Shown: positions 30,566 through 42,627, counted from the stretch's first letter. The stretch: 64,000 nt of DNA from SG8-39 sp041558415 (GCA_041558415.1 JBFFEY010000007.1:29926-93925), one strand, 5' to 3'. Notes: generated by a model from the sequence alone, not told the origin. Program-made: numbers and translations.

Positions 30566-31588
30566 TCAGGCGCGCTGCGCGGCCGGCGCGGTTTCGCAGG
30601 CCGATGGCGCGAAGCGGCTCTTTTCCTTGGCCGACCAGTCGGGCGTCTCCACGCCGTGCCGCGCCGCGGTCATCTCCGCAAGGATCGCCACCGCGATCTC
30701 GGGCGGCGTCTTGGAGCCGATGTACAGCCCCACCGGGCCGTGCAGGCGGGCGATCTCGGCCTCCGACAGGTCGAACTCGGCGAGGCGCGTGCGCCGCGCG
30801 TCGTTGTTCTTCTTCGAGCCGATCGCACCGACGTAGAAGGCGGGCGACTTCAGCGCCTCGAGCAGCGCGAGGTCGTCGATCTTCGGGTCGTGGGTCAGCG
30901 CCACCACCGCGGTATGCGCATCGACGTTCATCGTGCCGAGCACGTCGTCCGGCATGCCGCGATCGAGCGGCACGCCCTCCATCGTCCAGCCGGCCGCGTA
31001 TTCCTCGCGCGGATCGATGACCACGACGTGGTAGTCGAGCATCTTTGCCATTGCCGCGAGATAGTGCGTGAGCTGCCCGGCGCCGATCAGGAACAGGCGC
31101 CAGCGCGGGCCGTGCACCGTGTAGAGCACGGCGCCGTCGAACTCGACCACGTCCTGCCACTTGCCGGGCTCGAGCGTCGCTTCGCCGCTCGCCATGTCGA
31201 GCCGGCGGCGCACCAGCTGCTGCTTGCCGATGGTCTCGAGCAGCTCGCCCAGCCGGCTGCGCTCGGTGACCGGCTCGAGCACCACCTGCAGCGTGCCGCC
31301 GCAGGGCAGCCCCCAGCGCGTCGCTTCCTCGTTGGTCACGCCGTAGGTGATGAGCTGCGGGCGCTCGGCGGCCACCGCCCTGGCGCGCACCTTCTCGATC
31401 AGGTCGTCCTCGACGCAGCCGCCCGACACCGAGCCGATCACCAGGCCGTCGTCGCGGATCACGACCATCGCGCCCACCGGCCGCGGCGCCGAACCCCAGG
31501 TCTTGACGATGGTGCCGAGCGTCGCGCCCCGGCCCTCTTTGCGCCACGCCTCCGCGCTGCGCAGTACTTCGATATCGACGCTGTCCAT
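30566..31588 (-). CDS. XdhC/CoxI-family maturation factor
   Basis: A 340-residue protein with the XdhC_CoxI domain (GTIVKTWGSAPRPVGAMVVI, GSVSGGCVEDDL, GLPCGGTLQVVLEP with its cysteine) and a C-terminal Rossmann domain (IGAGQLTHYLAAMAKMLDY, VGAIGSKKNNDARR). XdhC proteins bind the sulfurated molybdenum cofactor and insert it into xanthine-oxidase-family enzymes. The gene is divergent from coxS across 362 bases and leads the xdhC-mocA pair, so it most likely matures the CoxL-like subunit encoded opposite. Confidence 0.92.
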   Translation of the reverse strand: MDSVDIEVLRSAEAWRKEGRGATLGTIVKTWGSAPRPVGAMVVIRDDGLVIGSVSGGCVEDDLIEKVRARAVAAERPQLITYGVTNEEATRWGLPCGGTLQVVLEPVTERSRLGELLETIGKQQLVRRRLDMASGEATLEPGKWQDVVEFDGAVLYTVHGPRWRLFLIGAGQLTHYLAAMAKMLDYHVVVIDPREEYAAGWTMEGVPLDRGMPDDVLGTMNVDAHTAVVALTHDPKIDDLALLEALKSPAFYVGAIGSKKNNDARRTRLAEFDLSEAEIARLHGPVGLYIGSKTPPEIAVAILAEMTAARHGVETPDWSAKEKSRFAPSACETAPAAQRA

Positions 31589-31950
31589 GGTTCGCCTCGC
31601 TTGCTGCGTTCCGATAAGGGGAAGTTTACGCCCCTCGTAATACTTGGGATGTTGGCACGGGTTTCAAGGCGCCTTGGCCGTTATCGCGTTATCCGGGGTC
31701 AAGCCGACGGGGGGCGCCGGGCGCGAAACAGGGGCGGTTTGCGCGCCGCAGCATGCGCGCACCGCGTTGCCCGCCCGGCGCCCCTTCGCTACGATACTCG
31801 CCCGGGCGTTCAATCGCTCGCCACGTCCGCGCAGCAGCCGTGCTGCACGCCACCGCGCGGGTGCCGGCGCGTCACGTTCGAGACAGCAAGCGACCCGAGT
31901 GTGCGCCGCATGGCGCGCACGAACCCGCATTCTGTGGAGGAGGAGGAGAA
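31589..31950. other. Gene-free divergent intergenic region xdhC/coxS
   Basis: Carries no convincing reading frame. A candidate promoter for the cox genes lies at 31767-31795, and a strong purine-rich ribosome site (GGAGG repeated) ends just before 31951. The side near xdhC is AT-richer, with TATTAC on the minus strand as a possible -10 box, but no well-spaced -35. Confidence 0.5.
31767..31795 (+). promoter_or_regulatory. Candidate promoter of coxSLM-type operon
   Basis: TTGCCC (31767-31772), 17-base spacer, TACGAT (31790-31795). Reasonable sigma70 match in GC-rich DNA; the leader would be about 150 bases. Confidence 0.4.
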
Positions 31951-32430
31951 ATGTCAGTCAAGGTTTCCATGAAAGTGAACGGCAAGGCCGTTTCCGGAGA
32001 GATCGAGGAACGCACCTTGCTGGTCACGTTCATTCGCGAGCACTTGCGCATGACCGGCACCCACGTCGGCTGTGACACCGCGCAGTGCGGCGCCTGCACC
32101 GTCGCGATGAACGGCGCCGTGGTGAAGTCCTGCTCGATGCTCGCCATGCAGGCCGAGGGCACCGACATCACCACCATCGAAGGCGTCGCCGCGGCCGACG
32201 GCACGCTGCACCCCATGCAGGCGGCGTTCAAGGAGCACCACGGCCTGCAGTGCGGCTTCTGCACGCCGGGCATGGTGATGAATGCGATCGATTTCGCCAA
32301 GAAGCATCCGGGCGCCGGCGAGCAGGAAGTGCGCGAGGCGCTCGAAGGCAACCTGTGCCGCTGCACGGGCTACCACAACATCGTCAAGGCGATCATGGCC
32401 GGCTCCAAGGCCATGGCCGGCGCAAAGTGA
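31951..32430 (+). CDS. coxS: [2Fe-2S] small subunit of CoxS-type molybdenum hydroxylase
   Basis: A 159-residue iron-sulfur subunit. C41/C46/C49/C61 bind the ferredoxin-type cluster, and C101/C104/C136/C138 the alpha-helical cluster next to the molybdenum site; CGFCTPGMVM and NLCRCTGYHNI are invariant family motifs. It passes electrons from the Mo centre to FAD. Although an open frame begins at 31753, ATG 31951 follows GGAGGAGGAGGAG directly and matches the family start. High GC at third positions: 9 of the first 100 codons end in A or T. Confidence 0.95.
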   Translation: MSVKVSMKVNGKAVSGEIEERTLLVTFIREHLRMTGTHVGCDTAQCGACTVAMNGAVVKSCSMLAMQAEGTDITTIEGVAAADGTLHPMQAAFKEHHGLQCGFCTPGMVMNAIDFAKKHPGAGEQEVREALEGNLCRCTGYHNIVKAIMAGSKAMAGAK

Positions 32431-32440
32431 GGAGGCCATC

Positions 32441-34792
32441 ATGAGCGCATCTCTCATCGGCGCGCGCGTAGAGCGCAAAGAGGATTACCGCTTCCTAACC
32501 GGCGCTGGCAAATACGTCGACGACTTAATTCGTCCTGGCCAAGTCCATGCGCACTTCGTGCGTTCGCCGCACGCGCACGCCAAAGTCAAGTCTATCGATC
32601 CCAAGAACGCCCTGAAGTCGCCGGGCGTCGTCGCCATTTTCGTTGGCGACGATTTGGCCGCTGATGGCGTCGGCACAGTGCCGTGCGGCTTTGCGCCTGA
32701 CGGTGGGCCTATTAAGGAACCGCCGCGTCCGGCTCTTGCTCAGGGCAAAGTGCGGTTTGTCGGGGACCTCGTCGCAATCGTCATCGCCGAGTCCCTGGAC
32801 CAGGCGAAGGATGCCGCGGAAAAGCTGGTGGTCGACTATGAGGTCCTACCCGTCGCGGTGACCATGGAGGAAGCGGTCCGTAAGGGTGCTGCGCAGCTGT
32901 TCGATGACGTCCCGAATAATGTCTGCTTCGACTGGGGCATCGGTGACAAGGCCGCGACGGATGAGGCATTCAAGAAAGCTGCCCACGTCGTCAAGCTCGA
33001 TCTCGTCAACAATCGGAAGATCCCGAACGCGATCGAGCCGCGCGCCGTGGTCAGCGAGCATGACGCCGGGACCGGGGCATACACCGTCTACACCACGACG
33101 CAGAATCCTCACGTCATCCGGCTGCTCATGGGCGCATTCGTTCTCAAGATCCCAGAGCACAAGCTGCGCGTAGTATCGCCCGACGTGGGCGGCGGATTCG
33201 GGTCGAAGATTCCGCACTACCCGGAGGAGGTAGTCGTCACCTGGGCCTCGAAGAAAGTCGGAAGGCCAGTCAAGTGGACCGCGGAACGTTCCGAGTCGTT
33301 CCTGTCCGACACGCACGGAAGGGACCACGTTACGCACGCGGAACTCGCACTCGATGCGAACGGGAAGTTTCTCGGATTGCGAGTCGATACGATGGCCAAC
33401 CTGGGCGCATATCTATCCACGTTCGGCCCGTTGATCCCGACGTACTTGTACGGCCCCGTCATGGCCGGTCAGTATGCGACCCCTGCGGTGCGCGTCGATG
33501 TGAAGGCAGTTTTCACGAACACCGCGCCGGTCGACGCCGAGCGCGGGGCAGGCCGCCCGGAAGCCACCTACCTCGTCGAACGCATTGTAAGCAAGGCTGC
33601 GCGGCAGCTCGGAATCGATTCCATCGAATTGCGGCGTCGCAACCTGATCCCGCCGGATGCCTTCCCGTATCAAACGCCCGTGGTGGTCCAGTACGACAGC
33701 GGCAACTATGCAGCCGTTCTGGACGCGGCGCTGAAGCTCGCGGATCACTCCGGATATGCCAAGCGCCGCAAGGACGCCGAAGCTCGCGGCAAGTTGTACG
33801 GCATCGGGATAGCCGCCTACATCGAGGCCTGCGGGCTCGCGCCCTCAAACGTCGCGGGGCTGATCGGCGCTCGTGCGGGATTGTTCGAGGCTGCCGAAGT
33901 TCGCATGCACCCGACGGGGACGGCCACCGTGTTTACCGGATCTCATGCGCACGGCCAGGGTCACGAGACGACATTTGCGCAAATCGTGGCGGGCAAGCTT
34001 GGGATTCCGGTCGAGAACGTCGAAGTCGTGCACGGCGACACGGACCGGGTGCCGTTCGGCATGGGAACGTACGGCTCGCGTTCCCTGGCAGTCGGCGGAT
34101 CGGCGATTGCCAAGGCGGTGGACAAGATCATTGAGAAGGGCAAAAAGATCGCGGCCCACGCGCTCGAGGCGGCGGAAGCGGATATCGAATTTGTTGACGG
34201 GACATTCAAGGTCAAGGGAACGGACAAGAAAGTGGGTATCGGGGACGTCACATTGTCTGCCTATGTGCCGCACAAGTACCCGCTCGACAAACTCGAGCCT
34301 GGACTCGACGAGAGTGCCTTCTACGACCCCCTGAACTTCACGTTCCCGGCCGGCTGCCATATCTGCGAGGTGGAGGTCGATCCCGAAACCGGCGCGATCA
34401 AGGTCGCCAAGTGGACCGCTGTAGACGACTTCGGAAAAGTGATCAATCCGATGATTGTGGAGGGGCAGGTGCATGGTGGCGTTGCCCACGGAGTCGGACA
34501 GGCGATGCTGGAAGCCTGCGTGTACGACAAATCCGGGCAACTCCTCACGGGATCGATGGCCGATTACGCGTTGCCCCGGGCGTCGGATCTTCCCAGCATC
34601 GAATTGGGCCTAACCGAAACCCCCTGCCCGCACAATCCGCTCGGCGTAAAAGGCTGCGGCGAGGCCGGTGCCATCGCCGCACCCCCGGCATTCATCAATG
34701 CGGTGACCGACGCGCTCGGCGTTGAACACATCGAAATGCCCGCGACGCCTGAGAACGTCTGGCGGACGCTGGCAGCCAAGAAAGCAGCCTAG
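32441..34792 (+). CDS. coxL: Molybdenum-binding large subunit, CoxL-like (form II type)
   Basis: A 783-residue xanthine-oxidase-family subunit. GGGFGSK (250-256) and GVKGCGEAGAIAAP with the catalytic-type Glu741 mark the Mo site. The active-site loop reads AERGAGR (366-372), close to AYRGAGR of form II CoxL-like proteins and unlike AYxCSFR of proven CO dehydrogenases, so CO oxidation should not be assumed; an aryl or heterocyclic hydroxylase is equally possible. ATG 32441 has GGAGG at 32431-32435. Codon use differs sharply from coxS and coxM: 34 of its first 100 codons end in A/T against 9 and 6, which suggests replacement by transfer. Confidence 0.93.
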   Translation: MSASLIGARVERKEDYRFLTGAGKYVDDLIRPGQVHAHFVRSPHAHAKVKSIDPKNALKSPGVVAIFVGDDLAADGVGTVPCGFAPDGGPIKEPPRPALAQGKVRFVGDLVAIVIAESLDQAKDAAEKLVVDYEVLPVAVTMEEAVRKGAAQLFDDVPNNVCFDWGIGDKAATDEAFKKAAHVVKLDLVNNRKIPNAIEPRAVVSEHDAGTGAYTVYTTTQNPHVIRLLMGAFVLKIPEHKLRVVSPDVGGGFGSKIPHYPEEVVVTWASKKVGRPVKWTAERSESFLSDTHGRDHVTHAELALDANGKFLGLRVDTMANLGAYLSTFGPLIPTYLYGPVMAGQYATPAVRVDVKAVFTNTAPVDAERGAGRPEATYLVERIVSKAARQLGIDSIELRRRNLIPPDAFPYQTPVVVQYDSGNYAAVLDAALKLADHSGYAKRRKDAEARGKLYGIGIAAYIEACGLAPSNVAGLIGARAGLFEAAEVRMHPTGTATVFTGSHAHGQGHETTFAQIVAGKLGIPVENVEVVHGDTDRVPFGMGTYGSRSLAVGGSAIAKAVDKIIEKGKKIAAHALEAAEADIEFVDGTFKVKGTDKKVGIGDVTLSAYVPHKYPLDKLEPGLDESAFYDPLNFTFPAGCHICEVEVDPETGAIKVAKWTAVDDFGKVINPMIVEGQVHGGVAHGVGQAMLEACVYDKSGQLLTGSMADYALPRASDLPSIELGLTETPCPHNPLGVKGCGEAGAIAAPPAFINAVTDALGVEHIEMPATPENVWRTLAAKKAA

Positions 34793-34810
34793 AAGGAACG
34801 GGAGAACATC

Positions 34811-35608
34811 ATGCACGCATTCAAGTATCACCGCCCCGGCAGCGTGAAGGACGCCGCCGCGCTGGTCGCCAAGAACGCCGACGCCAAGCTGCTCGCCGGC
34901 GGCCAGACGCTGGTGCAGACGATGAAGATGCGCCTCGCCTCACCCACCGACGTCGTCGATCTCGGCACGATCAAGGAGCTCGCCGGCATCAAGGTCTCGG
35001 GCAGCACGGTCGAGATCGGGGCCATGACGCGCCACGCCGCCGTCGCCGGATCGGCCGAGGTGAAGAAGGCGATCCCGGCGCTCGCCGCACTGGCCGGCAT
35101 GATCGGCGACCGCCAGGTGCGCGCCATGGGCACCATTGGCGGCTCGGTCGCGAACAGCGACCCCGCGGCGGACTATCCGGCCGCCGTTCTCGGGCTGGGC
35201 GCGACGGTCAACACCAGCAAGCGCAAGATCGAAGCCGACAAGTTCTTCACCGGCATGTTCGAGACGGCGCTCGAGCCGGGCGAGATCATCACCTCGATTT
35301 CGTTTCCAGCACCCAAGCGCGCGGCCTACATGAAGTTCAAGAACCCGGCCTCACGCTACGCGATCGTCGGCGTGTTCGTCGCGGAGACCGCCAGCGGCGT
35401 GCGCGTCGCCGTCACCGGCGCGGGGCCCAACGCGTTCCGCGTGCCGGAGATGGAGAAGGCGCTCGGCGCGAAGTTCGCGCCGGAGTCGGTGGCGAACGTC
35501 AAAGTGAAGGCCGACAGCCTGAACTCCGACCTGCACGCGAGCGCCGAGTATCGCGCGCATCTGATCACGGTGATGGCGAAGCGCGCCGTGGAAGCCGCGA
35601 TGAAGTAG
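34811..35608 (+). CDS. coxM: FAD-binding medium subunit, CoxM-type
   Basis: A 265-residue flavin subunit: KLLAGGQTLVQTMKMRLASP contains the first FAD-binding motif (AGGQ) and AMGTIGGSVANSDPAADYP the second (TIGG). It accepts electrons from the CoxS clusters and passes them on, probably to quinone. Order S-L-M differs from the coxM-S-L order of Oligotropha. Followed by a strong terminator at 35634-35664. Third positions are very GC-rich (6 of the first 100 codons end in A/T). Confidence 0.95.
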   Translation: MHAFKYHRPGSVKDAAALVAKNADAKLLAGGQTLVQTMKMRLASPTDVVDLGTIKELAGIKVSGSTVEIGAMTRHAAVAGSAEVKKAIPALAALAGMIGDRQVRAMGTIGGSVANSDPAADYPAAVLGLGATVNTSKRKIEADKFFTGMFETALEPGEIITSISFPAPKRAAYMKFKNPASRYAIVGVFVAETASGVRVAVTGAGPNAFRVPEMEKALGAKFAPESVANVKVKADSLNSDLHASAEYRAHLITVMAKRAVEAAMK

Positions 35609-35633
35609 CCGCCGCGCGCGACTTTCGGCCAAG

Positions 35634-35664
35634 ACGGCCCGCCTCGGCGGGCCGTTTTCTTTTC
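35634..35664 (+). terminator. Rho-independent terminator after coxM
   Basis: Ten-pair stem ACGGCCCGCC / GGCGGGCCGT with a two-base apex followed by TTTCTTTT. Very stable; ends the cox S-L-M transcript. Confidence 0.88.
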
Positions 35665-35749
35665 CGCGCGCGGCGTTACGCGGTAACGTAGACCACCCGG
35701 TAACCGCCGGCCGGGCACAACCCCCGGCCGTACGAAGGAGGTGGCTTTC

Positions 35750-36955
35750 TTGGCGCAGCCCGAGGTCGCCCTGTTCCTGCTGCTCGCGGCGATCGTCATC
35801 GCGATCGTCGTCGCCGGCCTGATCATTTTCGTCCTGCGCCGCATCCCGGCCTACCGCCGCGCGCGCGACGAGGGCCTGACCAAGGCGGCGGACGGCGAGC
35901 GCATCAAGGCCGAGTACGCGCAGGCCGGGCTGCGCCTGAAGTCGTCGTTCTTTTCCGGCCTCAGCGCGAGCGGGACCCTGTCCGGCATGACCTTCACGCA
36001 GCGCATCGTGCCGGGCAACAAGAACAGTCCGCCGCGCGTCGAGTTGTCGACGCCAAGCAGCCTGCGCGGCGAGTTCGCGGTGCGCCGCGAAGGCGGCAGC
36101 GAGGGCTTTTTCAAGGCGATCGGCTTCGCCGGCGAGGCGCAGACCGGCGATGCGGCGTTCGACCGCGGGTTCTATCTCGCCGGCGTGTCGCGCGACTACG
36201 TGCAGGCGCTGTTTAGCGACGCCGAGAACCGCGACGCCGTGCGCGCCCTGTTCGCGCTCGGCTTCGACAGCGTCGAGCTGCACGAGGGGCGGCTCACCGC
36301 GGCACGCAGGGCACAGACCCAGCTGCTCGAGCTGAGCGTGGTGCGCAGCGCGCTGGAGCAGCTCGCCGCGCTGCGCACCACGGCGAGCGCAATGCAGGTC
36401 GCGATGCAGGGTCTCGGCGGCCTGCGCACGCGCCACATCAATACCGTCTGCACGGCGGTCTTGGGCATCGCGATCACCGCTTTCATGGCCACGCTGCAGT
36501 TTCTCGAGCCGATGGTCGACGGCCAGCTTGCCATGTTCCTCGACAGCTGGCGCGCGGCGCTGATCGCCTACGGCGCGCTGGTCGCCGTCTCGTTGCTGCT
36601 GCTGCGCGGCCGCGCCAACGCGCCGCGCGAGTTTCTCGTGATCGCCCTGATGGGCCTGCCGTCGGTCTGGGTCGGCGGCGTGAGCGCGGCGACGCTGGTG
36701 AACCAGTATCTCGATGCCAGCCCGCCACAGACGGTGAGCGTGATGCTCGTGCACCACTATGCGACGCGCGGCAAGGACCCCTCGTACCACCTCGTGTTCT
36801 GGCCCTGGGGCAAGCGCCGCAACAACGTCGACCTCGCCGTGCCGCTCGAGATCTACCGCAAGGCGGCGCCGAACCAGATGTGGGTGCTGGAGACGCGCGC
36901 CGGGCGCTTCGGCTACGAGTGGGTCGACACGCTCGCGCCGCAGACGAAGCGCTGA
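35750..36955 (+). CDS. Uncharacterised membrane protein
   Basis: A 401-residue protein I cannot assign. One N-terminal membrane helix (EVALFLLLAAIVIAIVVAGL), a soluble part of about 200 residues with LSASGTLSGMTFTQRIVPGN and a helical region, then three membrane helices (AVLGIAITAFMATLQFL, RAALIAYGALVAVSLLLL, EFLVIALMGLPSVWVGGVSA) and a soluble tail ending YEWVDTLAPQTKR. The open frame starts at a GTG (35741), but that GTG is inside the ribosome site AAGGAGGTG (35735-35743). TTG 35750, six bases after the site, is therefore the likely start. Lies between the cox terminator and the SenA-like gene. Confidence 0.65.
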   Translation: MAQPEVALFLLLAAIVIAIVVAGLIIFVLRRIPAYRRARDEGLTKAADGERIKAEYAQAGLRLKSSFFSGLSASGTLSGMTFTQRIVPGNKNSPPRVELSTPSSLRGEFAVRREGGSEGFFKAIGFAGEAQTGDAAFDRGFYLAGVSRDYVQALFSDAENRDAVRALFALGFDSVELHEGRLTAARRAQTQLLELSVVRSALEQLAALRTTASAMQVAMQGLGGLRTRHINTVCTAVLGIAITAFMATLQFLEPMVDGQLAMFLDSWRAALIAYGALVAVSLLLLRGRANAPREFLVIALMGLPSVWVGGVSAATLVNQYLDASPPQTVSVMLVHHYATRGKDPSYHLVFWPWGKRRNNVDLAVPLEIYRKAAPNQMWVLETRAGRFGYEWVDTLAPQTKR

Positions 36956-36997
36956 CGGACCCCCTGGCCGCTTTGTGCGATCCTGCACCCCGTCGCC

Positions 36998-38122
36998 ATG
37001 CAGACGCCCTCCAGCTCGCTGACGTCGCAAGCCCTGGCCGACGGCCTCGAGGCCGCGCGCGCGCGGCTTGACGCACTCGCCGACACGCTGCCCGCAGACA
37101 GCTGGATCGGGCCGTACGCGCAGCCGCTCAACCCGCCGCTGTGGGAGTACGGCCACGTCGTCTGGTTCCAGGAACACTGGTGCCTGCGGCAGAAACCGGG
37201 CCGTGCGCCGGACGAATCGCCGCTCACCGCACCGCTCGCGCCCTCGGGCATGGACTGGGCGGACTGGCGCTACAACTCCTCGCGCATCCCGCACACCGCG
37301 CGCTGGCAGCTGCCGCTGCCGACGCCGGCCGAAACCCGTGCCTGGGGGCGCGAGGTGCTCGAGGCGGTGCAGGCCAAGCTGGCGCGCGGGGATTTCGACG
37401 CCGCCTTCCCCTACTTCTGCGAGCTCTCGCTGCACCACGAGAACATGCACATCGAGGCCTGGTGGATGATGTGGCAGAGCCGCGGCCTGCGGCCACCGCA
37501 GCAGCCGGCGCTGCCGCAGCTCGCTGACACGCGGCCACTGTCCTTCGCGGCGGGGCGCACGGTACTCGGCAGCGCACAGGACTCGGGATTCGTCTTCGAT
37601 AACGAAAAGTGGGCGCATGAAGTCGATGTCGGCGCTTTCGAGATCGACGCACGCCCGGTAACCAACGCCGAATACGCTCGCCATGTCGAGGCCGGCGCCA
37701 CGCCGCCGGCGCACTGGCGCCGCAGCGGCCACGGCTGGGAGGTGAAGCGCTTCGATCAGTGGATTCCGCTGCCGCCCGACGAGCCGGCGATCCACCTCAG
37801 CCGGCCCGAGGCCGAGGCTTACGCCGCGGCAACGGGACGCCGCCTGCCGAGCGCCGCGGAATGGCTGCGCGCGAGCGGCGATCCGGGCTTCGTCGCCGGC
37901 CGCTGCTGGGAATGGACTGCCGACGTCTTCGCGCCGTACGCCGGTTTTTCGCCGGATCCCTACGCCGACTATTCGCAGCCCTGGTTCGACGGCAAGCATG
38001 TCGAGGTGCGCGGCGGCAGCTGGGTCACCGACGCGCGCCTCGCGCGTCCGACGTTCCGCAACTTCTACACGCCCGAGCGGCGCGACGCGTTCATCGGGTT
38101 TCGTACCGCGCGCAGCCGCTAG
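36998..38122 (+). CDS. SenA/EgtB-family non-heme iron enzyme
   Basis: A 374-residue protein with an N-terminal DinB-type domain and a C-terminal formylglycine-generating-enzyme-like domain, the EgtB/SenA plan. Iron ligands are H53 (YGHVVWFQEHW) and H147/H151 (HENMH). The sulfatase-modifying part shows DARPVTNAEYARHV, RRLPSAAEWLRA, CWEWTADVF and VRGGSWVTDARLARPTFRNF. EgtB joins gamma-glutamylcysteine (or cysteine) to hercynine; SenA makes selenoneine from a selenosugar. The LNPPLWEYGHVVWFQE start resembles betaproteobacterial SenA, but no senB, selD or egtD is present here, so the choice is open. Confidence 0.8.
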   Translation: MQTPSSSLTSQALADGLEAARARLDALADTLPADSWIGPYAQPLNPPLWEYGHVVWFQEHWCLRQKPGRAPDESPLTAPLAPSGMDWADWRYNSSRIPHTARWQLPLPTPAETRAWGREVLEAVQAKLARGDFDAAFPYFCELSLHHENMHIEAWWMMWQSRGLRPPQQPALPQLADTRPLSFAAGRTVLGSAQDSGFVFDNEKWAHEVDVGAFEIDARPVTNAEYARHVEAGATPPAHWRRSGHGWEVKRFDQWIPLPPDEPAIHLSRPEAEAYAAATGRRLPSAAEWLRASGDPGFVAGRCWEWTADVFAPYAGFSPDPYADYSQPWFDGKHVEVRGGSWVTDARLARPTFRNFYTPERRDAFIGFRTARSR

Positions 38123-38171
38123 GCCGCGCCGGCCGACTTTCCGGCCTACGATGCCTGAGCGAGGCCGAATC

Positions 38172-39268
38172 TCAGCGCTTGTAGCGCTTCGGCACGAACG
38201 GCAGCCGCGCCCGCGCCACCGGGTGGCGCTTGCCGCGCACCACGGCGTAGAGCGCCGCCTCGGCGGCGAGCGCGGCGTCGAGGCGTGCGAGCATCACCGG
38301 CTTGCCGAGCGAGGGCGACACCGTGCCGCTGGTCACCGTGCCGCGCACGCTGCCTTCGGCGTCGACGATTTGCGCGCCGCTACGCACCGGCACCGGCTCG
38401 ACGCCGATCAAACCGACGAGCCTGCGCGCGCAACCGGCATCGCGCTCGCGCAAAGTGATCTCGGCGCCCGGAAAGCCGCCCGCCTTGGCACCCCCCGCGC
38501 GGCGCGTGCGGGCAATCGCCCAGCCGAGCGCGGCGCTGCAGACCGTGGTCTCACTGTCCATGTCCTGGCCGTAGAGATGCAGCCCGGCTTCCAGCCGCAG
38601 CGTATCGCGCGCCGCGAGCCCCACCGGCTGCACCGCCGGGTTCTCGAGCAATCGCCGGGCAATGCGCTCCGCGGATTCGCTCGGGACTGAAATCTCGTAG
38701 CCGTCCTCTCCGGTGTAGCCCGAGCGCGAAACGAGGCAGCGCGCGCCTTCGATCTCGATCGATTCGACCTGCATGAACTTCAGCGTGGCCGCGCGCGGCG
38801 CAAGCGCGCCGAGCGCCGCCTCTGCCGCCGGCCCCTGCAGCGCGATGAGCGCGGCGTCGCGCCAGGCGAATTCCAGCGCGGGACAGCGCGCGCGCAGCTG
38901 CGCGAGGTCCTTGTCGCGGCAGGCCGCGTTGACCACCAGCGCCACCTCGCCCTCGAGGCGCGTCACCATGAGATCGTCCTCGATGCCGCCGGCGTCGTTC
39001 AGCAGCAGCGAATAGCGCTGCTGACCCGACGGCCAGCCGTCGAAATCGAGCGGCAGCGCCGCCTCCAGCGCCGCCTCCAGCCCGGCGCCGCGCACGCGCA
39101 GCTGGCCCATGTGCGAGACGTCGAACAGGCCGGCCTGCGCCCGCGTCCACAGGTGCTCGGTCTTGAGGCCGTCCGCGTACTGCAGCGGCATCTCGTGACC
39201 GGCGAACGGCGTGAAGCGCGCGCCGAGCGCCGCGTGCAGCGCGTAGAGCGGCGTGCGCGCCAGCGGCG

Positions 39269-39272
<4 letters not shown>
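38172..39272 (-). CDS. gcvT: Glycine cleavage T protein (aminomethyltransferase)
   Basis: A 366-residue folate-dependent aminomethyltransferase that releases ammonia from the lipoyl-bound aminomethyl group and forms methylene-THF. Seen: FTPFAGHEMPLQYADGLKTE, LFDVSHMGQL, YSLLLNDAGGIEDDLMV, SRSGYTGEDGYEISV and RDTLRLEAGLHLYGQDMD. The frame is open far upstream, but GTG 39272 overlaps the gcvP stop as GTGA (39269-39272) and gives the normal family length. Last gene of the leftward gcvH-gcvP-gcvT operon. Confidence 0.95.
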
Positions 39273-42142
<2,870 letters not shown>

Positions 42143-42155
42143 GCGACCCCCCCGG

Positions 42156-42539
42156 CTAGACGCCGGCCGAGGCGCGGTAGGCCTCGGCATCGAGCAGCGC
42201 ATCGGCCGCGCCCGCATCGGCGGGCTTCAAGCGGAACAGCCAGCCCTTGTCGTAGGGCCCCTCGTTCACCGTCTGCGGCTGGTCGCCGAGCGCGCCGTTC
42301 ACCTCGACCACCTCACCCGCCACCGGCGCGTAGACGTCGGAGGCGGCCTTGGTCGACTCCACCACGGCGCAGGCTTCGCCCGCATCGAGCTTGCGGCCGA
42401 CCTCGGGCAGCTCGACGTAGACCAGCTCGCCGAGCTGATCGGTGGCCACCGCCGTAATGCCGATCGTGAGCGTGCCGTCCGGCGCGCGCGCGATCCACTC
42501 GTGCGACGCGGTGTATTTCAGCGGTTGCGGAATCTCCAT
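42156..42539 (-). CDS. gcvH: Glycine cleavage H protein
   Basis: A 127-residue lipoyl carrier. Lys64 in VVESTKAASDVYAPVAGEVV is the lipoylated residue; HEWIARAPDGTLTIGIT and TDQLGELVYVELPEVG match the family. It shuttles the aminomethyl group between GcvP and GcvT. First gene of the operon, 89 bases after the tandem riboswitch. The order H-P-T is different from the common T-H-P. Confidence 0.97.
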   Translation of the reverse strand: MEIPQPLKYTASHEWIARAPDGTLTIGITAVATDQLGELVYVELPEVGRKLDAGEACAVVESTKAASDVYAPVAGEVVEVNGALGDQPQTVNEGPYDKGWLFRLKPADAGAADALLDAEAYRASAGV

Positions 42540-42627
42540 GACGCTCCCTCGCTCCTGTCGATCCTGCGGAAGACCGGTGCGCGCGGGCGCGGCGAGCGCA
42601 CGCGAGACGCGCCGGTCCCTCGTGCCC

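Noticed and set aside
32441..34792. Naming the CoxSLM-type enzyme a carbon monoxide dehydrogenase
   Set aside because: The form I motif AYxCSFR is absent; the loop resembles form II proteins, most of which have no proven CO activity.
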